Assembly: GCA_031431125.1 (NCBI GenBank)
Contig: JANPCX010000057.1
Coordinates: 1-20,892 of the forward strand
Origin: JANPCX01 sp031431125
Lineage (GTDB): Bacteria; Pseudomonadota; Gammaproteobacteria; Burkholderiales; Burkholderiaceae_C
Direction: 5' to 3'
DNA length: 20,892 nucleotides
The notes beneath the pieces were generated by a model that was not told the origin of the DNA, searched no databases, and worked only from the letters and a program-made list of their open reading frames with translations. Every line of letters starts with the position of its first letter. The stretch's first letter is position 1. The position numbers and the translations under genes were made by a program. Below, piece by piece: positions 17,131-20,892 of the stretch.

Positions 17131-17847
17131 ATGGCCACTATTCTTGTTGTTGACGATGAGCTCGGCATCCGTGCTTTGTTGTCCGAAATCCTGACCGACG
17201 AAGGTCATTCCGTCGACCTGGCGGAAAACGCCGCCCAAGCCCGTGCTTACCGCGAACGCGTGCGGCCCGACTTGGTGCTGCTCGACATCTGGATGCCCGA
17301 CGTCGATGGCGTCACCTTGCTCAAAGAATGGAGCGCCAGCTCGCAGCTCAGCATGCCCGTCATCATGATGAGTGGGCACGGCACCATCGACACGGCGGTT
17401 GAAGCGACCAAGTTTGGAGCCGTCGCCTTCTTGGAAAAACCCATCACCTTGCAGAAACTGCTGCGGGCGGTTGAACAAAGTTTGGTGAAACCCGCTCCGC
17501 GCTTACCAGCAGCGCCACCGTCTTCCCTGGGCGCATCGCCGGTGACATCAGGCTATGCACGCCCTGACAACACGGTCTTCGTCGATTCGGTGCTTCCCAA
17601 TCACACCTCTGTTCATTTGCCCCAGCCGCCCCTGGGGCCGCAATCCGAACAAGTGTTCGCGTTGGACAGGCCACTGAGAGAAGCCCGAGATGCGTTTGAG
17701 AAGAGTTATTTTGAGTTTCACCTCTCTCAAGAAAATGGCAGCATGACCCGTGTGGCCGAGAAAACCGGTTTGGAGAGAACCCACCTCTACCGCAAACTCA
17801 AACAACTCGGCGTCGACTTAACCCGCAACAAACGCGGCTCACTTTGA
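17131..17847 (+). CDS. ntrX: Short NtrX-like response regulator without AAA+ domain
   Basis: The product is 238 aa, about half of classical NtrX (~450 aa). Residues 1-118 are a receiver domain with Asp8, Asp9, the phospho-acceptor Asp52, Ser81 and Lys103. Residues 119-185 are a proline- and serine-rich linker. Residues 190-238 form a Fis-type helix-turn-helix (EARDAFEKSYFEFHL, TRVAEKTGLERTHLYRKLKQL). The sigma-54-interacting AAA+ domain is absent, with no sign of a frameshift, as linker and HTH are in one frame. It therefore should act by DNA binding alone and not activate sigma-54 promoters. The ATG at 17131 follows a GAGG site and the ntrY stop by 6 bp, so the pair is coupled. Confidence 0.88.
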   Translation: MATILVVDDELGIRALLSEILTDEGHSVDLAENAAQARAYRERVRPDLVLLDIWMPDVDGVTLLKEWSASSQLSMPVIMMSGHGTIDTAVEATKFGAVAFLEKPITLQKLLRAVEQSLVKPAPRLPAAPPSSLGASPVTSGYARPDNTVFVDSVLPNHTSVHLPQPPLGPQSEQVFALDRPLREARDAFEKSYFEFHLSQENGSMTRVAEKTGLERTHLYRKLKQLGVDLTRNKRGSL

Positions 17848-17866
17848 GTTGTTATCGGGGCGAACA

Positions 17867-17894
17867 CTGAAGCGGCTCCAGCCCTTGCTATAAT
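17867..17894 (+). promoter_or_regulatory. Promoter of the tRNA-Phe gene
   Basis: A perfect TATAAT (17889-17894) lies 11 bp before the tRNA, with CTGAAG (17867-17872) at a 16-bp spacing as a weaker -35 box. GCGGGCTCC follows the -10 box, a GC-rich discriminator typical of stable-RNA promoters under stringent control. Confidence 0.75.
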
Positions 17895-17905
17895 TGCGGG
17901 CTCCA

Positions 17906-17981
17906 GGCCTGGTAGCTCAGTTGGTAGAGCAGCGGATTGAAAATCCGCGTGTCGGTGGTTCGATTCCGCCCCAGGCCACCA
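17906..17981 (+). tRNA. tRNA-Phe (anticodon GAA)
   Basis: The 76-nt gene folds as a normal cloverleaf. The acceptor stem GGCCTGG pairs with CCAGGCC, the D-arm reads GTAGCTCAGTTGGTAGAGC, and the anticodon loop TTGAAAA (17937-17943) carries GAA (17939-17941). The T-arm has GGTTCGATTCC. The CCA end is encoded (17979-17981). It has its own promoter and terminator and stands between ntrX and the IS21 element. Confidence 0.97.
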
Positions 17982-17988
17982 CCCATTC

Positions 17989-18016
17989 AAAGCCAACCCC
18001 TCTCGGTTGGCTTTTT
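17989..18016 (+). terminator. Intrinsic terminator of tRNA-Phe
   Basis: AAAGCCAACC (17989-17998) and GGTTGGCTTT (18005-18014) are perfect 10-bp arms with a 6-nt loop, and the arm runs into TTTTT (18012-18016). It is a textbook intrinsic terminator 8 bp after the tRNA. Confidence 0.95.
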
Positions 18017-18056
18017 CATTTCCGCAAAGCCCCAAACAGCGCGGGGTTGCGGGCGA

Positions 18057-18170
18057 TTCTGCGTGTGCTTCGGTTTGTGCCAAGGCCACGAATTCGGCCC
18101 CGGTTCGACTCTCTTTTGCTCTCTGTTCTCTAAAAATATCGTTAACCGCTACGAACTAGCACACGCAGAA
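18057..18170. repeat. 13-bp inverted repeats between tRNA-Phe and the IS
   Basis: TTCTGCGTGTGCT (18057-18069) and AGCACACGCAGAA (18158-18170) are perfect inverted copies 88 bp apart. The enclosed stretch has no gene. The right copy ends 7 bp before the IS. It may be a hairpin or the ends of an old small element. Confidence 0.4.
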
Positions 18171-18177
18171 CCCCTGA

Positions 18178-18219
18178 TGTTGGCGCCAGTTGAATTCTGC
18201 CCACCCGTGCCAGTTGAAT
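18178..18219. repeat. Left IS21 end with tandem transposase-binding repeats
   Basis: GCCAGTTGAAT occurs at 18185-18195 and again at 18209-18219, 24 bp apart. The right end (inverted, 20830-20892) has related, more diverged copies containing CAGCCGAAAACTG and CAGTTTAAAAGTG. Multiple terminal repeats of this kind bind IstA in IS21. Confidence 0.65.
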
Positions 18220-18316
18220 ATTGACCAGGGGCGGGACGCAGTTCAATGAACTTGCGTTTGTGGATAAGTGTAGGTTCTTTGACTGTTGGTTGACCTCCTT
18301 CGATGATCTTCAATGT

Positions 18317-18365
18317 GCGCGGGGGAAGACACGCAGGGCGTAGCCCGTAGCGGATTCCCCCGCGC
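18317..18365. terminator. Strong hairpin inside the left IS end
   Basis: GCGCGGGGGAA (18317-18327) and TTCCCCCGCGC (18355-18365) are perfect 11-bp arms, with a nested GGGC/GCCC stem in the loop. It lies 25 bp past the istB stop codon and may end the istAB transcript or block transcription into the IS. No T tract is present. Confidence 0.45.
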
Positions 18366-18389
18366 GGCCGCGACTTGTTGGGTCGGCCC

Positions 18390-19220
18390 TCAGAGCTCCT
18401 CTTCGGCTTGGGGCTGAGCCTGCGGGGCTTGCTCTTGCTTGGCTACCTTGCGCGACTGCTCCCTCGACTTGATGCGCGTCTTGGCCGTGGCACTGCTGTG
18501 TTTGAACCGGTGGGACTCGTTGCCTGTCTCCACAATGTGGCAGTGGTGCGTCAACCGGTCCAGCAAGGCCGTGGTCATCTTGGCATCCCCAAAGACGCTG
18601 GGCCACTCCTCAAAGCTTAGGTTGGTGGTGATCATCACGCTGGTGTGCTCGTACAGCTTGGACAGCAGGTGGAACAGCAAGGCCCCACCCGCCTGGCTGA
18701 ACGGCAAATACCCCAGCTCGTCCAGAATCACCACGTCCATGCGTGCCAGGTTCAGGGCGAGCCTTCCCGCCTTGCCTTCTCGCTTCTCCCGCTCCAGTGC
18801 GTTGACCAAATCAACCGTCGAATAAAACCGCACCCGTTTGCCATGCCGGGTAATGCTGGACACCCCAATGGCCGTGGCCAGATGGGTTTTGCCCGTGCCC
18901 GGCCCACCGATCAAAACCACGTTGTGCGCCGTCTCGGTAAATTCCCCCGTGGCCAGTTGCTCGATGAGCTTGCGGTCTACCTTGGCGTCTTCAAACTCAA
19001 AGCCCGCCAAGTCCCGGTGCACGGGGAACTTGGCCGTGCTCATCTGGTGGCTCACCGAGCGCATGGCTCGGTCTGTCGTCTCGGCTTGCAGCAGGTGTTC
19101 CACCAACCAGCGCGAGGTGTCCATGGCCGCATTCGTACCTTGCTCCACCAAATCCACCCACGCCCCGGCCATGCCGTGCAACCTCAGCTCTTTGAGCTGC
19201 GCTGTGACATCACGCTTCAT
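18390..19220 (-). CDS. istB: IS21 transposition helper ATPase
   Basis: The product is 276 aa. IstB is the AAA+ ATPase that helps IstA choose and capture target DNA. Walker A is GGPGTGKTH (residues 104-112) and Walker B is VVILDELG (about 162-169), followed by a sensor-like MITTNLSFEEW. The C-terminal ~35 residues are rich in Lys, Arg, Gln and Glu. The ATG at 19220 overlaps the end of istA (ATGAAGCGTGA), the coupling normal for the family. The reading frame is intact and full length. Confidence 0.95.
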   Translation of the reverse strand: MKRDVTAQLKELRLHGMAGAWVDLVEQGTNAAMDTSRWLVEHLLQAETTDRAMRSVSHQMSTAKFPVHRDLAGFEFEDAKVDRKLIEQLATGEFTETAHNVVLIGGPGTGKTHLATAIGVSSITRHGKRVRFYSTVDLVNALEREKREGKAGRLALNLARMDVVILDELGYLPFSQAGGALLFHLLSKLYEHTSVMITTNLSFEEWPSVFGDAKMTTALLDRLTHHCHIVETGNESHRFKHSSATAKTRIKSREQSRKVAKQEQAPQAQPQAEEEL

Positions 19221-20787
19221 GGCCGACCTCCCTCAAGTGGTCGTAGCGCCCGGTGTCGGCCCTGGGTGGCTCGCTGAGCCTCAAACTCGTCTGTACGCTG
19301 GGCGGCAGCACACTGGCATGCAAGCGGCCCAGCACGTTGATGACATGCTCGGCACTGACCATCTTGCTCTCCAGCACCAACTCCACCGCCACAAGCACCG
19401 CATCCAGCCCAGAGATCGGCACCGATGCCAACACCTGGGCCATCACACGGTCTCCACCGGCATGGCGCATCAGCGCCTGCTGCAACTTCTTCAAGGCCTC
19501 AGGCATGTCGGCAAACGGGGCTCCATTCCTTAGCGCCCCGGGCTTTCTTTGAATCAGCGGGATGTAGTGTTGCCAGTCGTATTGGGTTTGGCTGCACATG
19601 TTCAGCCTGTCGTGGCTTGCCACTACCTGCTCGCTCGAGACCACCACCACCCGCGTCGGATACAGCCGGGTGCTCACAATCTGCCCCACCAGTTCGCACG
19701 GCACCGAGTAACGGTTGCGGTTGACCACCACCAAGCAGGTGCTGCTCACCCGTGCAGGATGCTCCACATACCCATCGAAGGCCTCGGGCATGGGCATCAA
19801 ATGCCCCCGCTCTTGCTCCAGCATCTCGGCCACGCTGAACGTTTTGTGCTCGGGGTGGCGTATCTCGCCCCACAACGCCCGGCACCGCAGCGCGAGCCAA
19901 GCATTGAGTTCGGTGAATGAGCCAAAGCGCTGCTGGCCTGCATCGATCCAGATGCGCCTGCGGCTGTCTTGCACGTTCTTCTCAACGACACCCTTGTGGT
20001 TGCGGCCGCTTCGCTTAACTTGCTGCGCAAGTTAGCCTTCACCGCAACCGCACTTCGTTTGGTTGTCCCAGCCGCTGGCAACATTGCAAAAATCGGCATC
20101 GAACAGGTAGTGTGCGCACATCACAGCAAACCGTGCATTGACGATGCGGCCTTTGCCCTTCTTCACTTTGTCGACCGCCGTTTTCATGTTGTCGTAGATG
20201 CCACGCCTTGGCACCCCGCCCAACGCCGCAAAGCTGCGCGTATGGGCGTCAAACAACATCTCATGGCCTTGGCTTGGATACGCCACCAGCCAGAACGCCC
20301 GGCTGGCGCACAGCTTCAGGTGGGAGACTTGCATCCGGTAATAAATACCGCCCACCACCAAACCCTCTTCGCTCCAGTCAAACTGGAACGCCTCCCCAAG
20401 CTCAAACTTCAATGGCACAAACGCGCCACCACCGACCACACTGGAGCCAACCCCCTGGCGCCACGCCCGGGTGAAGTTGCTCACCACGGTGTAACCACCG
20501 ACGTAGCCCACCGCCTTGATCTGCGCAAACAGGGCACGCGCCGTGCGCCTGTCTTTCTTGGGCCGCTTGGCATCAACCAGCAATGCCTCCTCCAATTGCC
20601 CCGCAAACGCCTGGAGCTTGCCGGCCACCTCTCGCCGCCGGTACTTCGGCACCACCGCAGTCGACTCCTTGAGCCACTTCCTCACCGTATTGCGCGATAA
20701 CCCCGTGCGCTTTGCAATCTCACTGCGCGACAAACCATCGCGCAAACTCATCCGCCTTACCTTGCCCATCATTTCCATGGTGATCAC
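19210..20787 (-). pseudogene. istA: IS21 transposase, interrupted by an in-frame stop
   Basis: IstA is the DDE transposase. The first piece (20032-20787, 251 aa from GTG at 20787, or ATG at 20778) has the N-terminal HTH (SRSEIAKRTGLSRNTVRKWL), the first catalytic Asp137 (FQFDWSEEG) and the second Asp199 (GIYDNMKTAV). It stops at TAA 20034-20032 inside a 63-bp insertion. The same frame resumes directly after it with HKGVVEKNVQDSRRR, where the third catalytic residue Glu sits, and continues to 19210 with the beta-barrel part (FDGYVEHPARVSSTC). The pieces are in one frame, so removing the 63 bp restores a normal gene. Neither piece alone holds the full DDE triad, so transposase activity should be lost unless the stop is read through. 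Confidence 0.9.
20003..20065. repeat. 63-bp palindromic insertion in istA
   Basis: A 57-bp unit (20003-20059) lies between two copies of TGGTTG (19997-20002 and 20060-20065); deleting unit plus one copy restores the expected IstA reading GWDNHKGVVEKN. The unit is a hairpin: GGTTGCGG (19999-20006) pairs with CCGCAACC (20042-20049), and AACTTGC pairs with GCAAGTT on a TGC loop at the centre. Its length is a multiple of three, but on the minus strand it brings an in-frame TAA. It is too small for a gene. Confidence 0.75.
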
Positions 20788-20798
20788 CTTTTTGCTCC

Positions 20799-20815
20799 TG
20801 CCTAAAACTTAGGCA
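20799..20815. promoter_or_regulatory. Inverted repeat in the istA leader
   Basis: TGCCTAA and TTAGGCA form 7-bp arms around AAC, 12 bp before the istA GTG and next to its AGGAG site on the minus strand. It could be an operator or a hairpin limiting translation from readthrough RNA, as in other insertion sequences. Confidence 0.4.
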
Positions 20816-20892
20816 ACAGCGGCTATACACCCTGGTCACTTTTAAACTGAAATACCTGCGCTTTGGTGAGCAGTTTTCGGCTGGCGTCAACA

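Larger units (their letters stand above)
18178..20892 (-). mobile_element. IS21-family insertion sequence, istA disrupted
   Basis: The element is 2715 bp. Its left end reads TGTTGGCGCCAG (18178-18189) and its right end is the inverted TGTTGACGCCAG (20892-20881), with the TG...CA termini of IS21 elements. Both genes, istA and istB, are on the minus strand with the usual 11-bp overlap. The right end coincides with the last base of the window, so the target duplication cannot be checked. istA carries a 63-bp insertion with a stop codon, so this copy is probably not autonomous. The element lies about 160 bp downstream of the tRNA-Phe terminator. Confidence 0.9.

Noticed and set aside
18098..18115. 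T-arm-like GGTTCGACTC that could be a truncated tRNA
   Set aside because: The flanking bases do not pair as a T stem and no acceptor or CCA end follows.

Overview
The window reads as a chromosomal segment of a GC-rich betaproteobacterium, most likely family Comamonadaceae (Rhodoferax, Limnohabitans or Hydrogenophaga type). This rests on the protein styles, on the gene order rsmB - DUF4390 gene - ntrY - short ntrX, and on the REP and palindromic repeats. The genus is inference; no 16S or other marker gene is present.

Left accessory part (1-3300, all genes on the minus strand). A small two-helix membrane protein gene (703-1122) sits in what looks like an integron gene cassette: a core site lies 8 nt before its ATG, and its stop codon is inside a recognisable attC site (622-708). 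A small exported cupin gene follows (144-518). No integrase gene is visible. Next come a decayed 3' fragment of a DabA/DUF2309 inorganic-carbon transporter gene, a SnoaL-like gene, a DinB-like gene and a small conserved membrane protein gene.

Middle part (3357-12374). A very large M48-type membrane metallopeptidase (1278 aa, minus strand) is divergent from a plus-strand sulfur and redox block. That block holds fccA and fccB (flavocytochrome c sulfide dehydrogenase), a 161-bp perfectly centred palindromic element, and overlapping msrB and msrA encoding exported methionine sulfoxide reductases. An AT-richer orphan gene and a folE-BLUF pair follow on the minus strand, the latter linking pterin/folate synthesis to a complete blue-light sensor domain.

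Right housekeeping part (12472-18016, plus strand). rsmB, a DUF4390 gene, ntrY and an ntrX-like gene without an AAA+ domain run in one direction, with a REP-like hairpin in the gap before ntrY. A tRNA-Phe(GAA) gene follows with its own promoter and a strong intrinsic terminator.

Right end (18178-20892). A complete IS21-family element of 2715 bp spans to the last base of the window. Its istB is intact. Its istA is broken by a 63-bp palindromic insertion flanked by 6-bp repeats that places an in-frame stop before the third catalytic residue. The best candidates for something little described are this insertion, the orphan integron cassette with an altered attC core, the 161-bp palindrome after fccB, the folE-BLUF pair and the oversized M48 protein.
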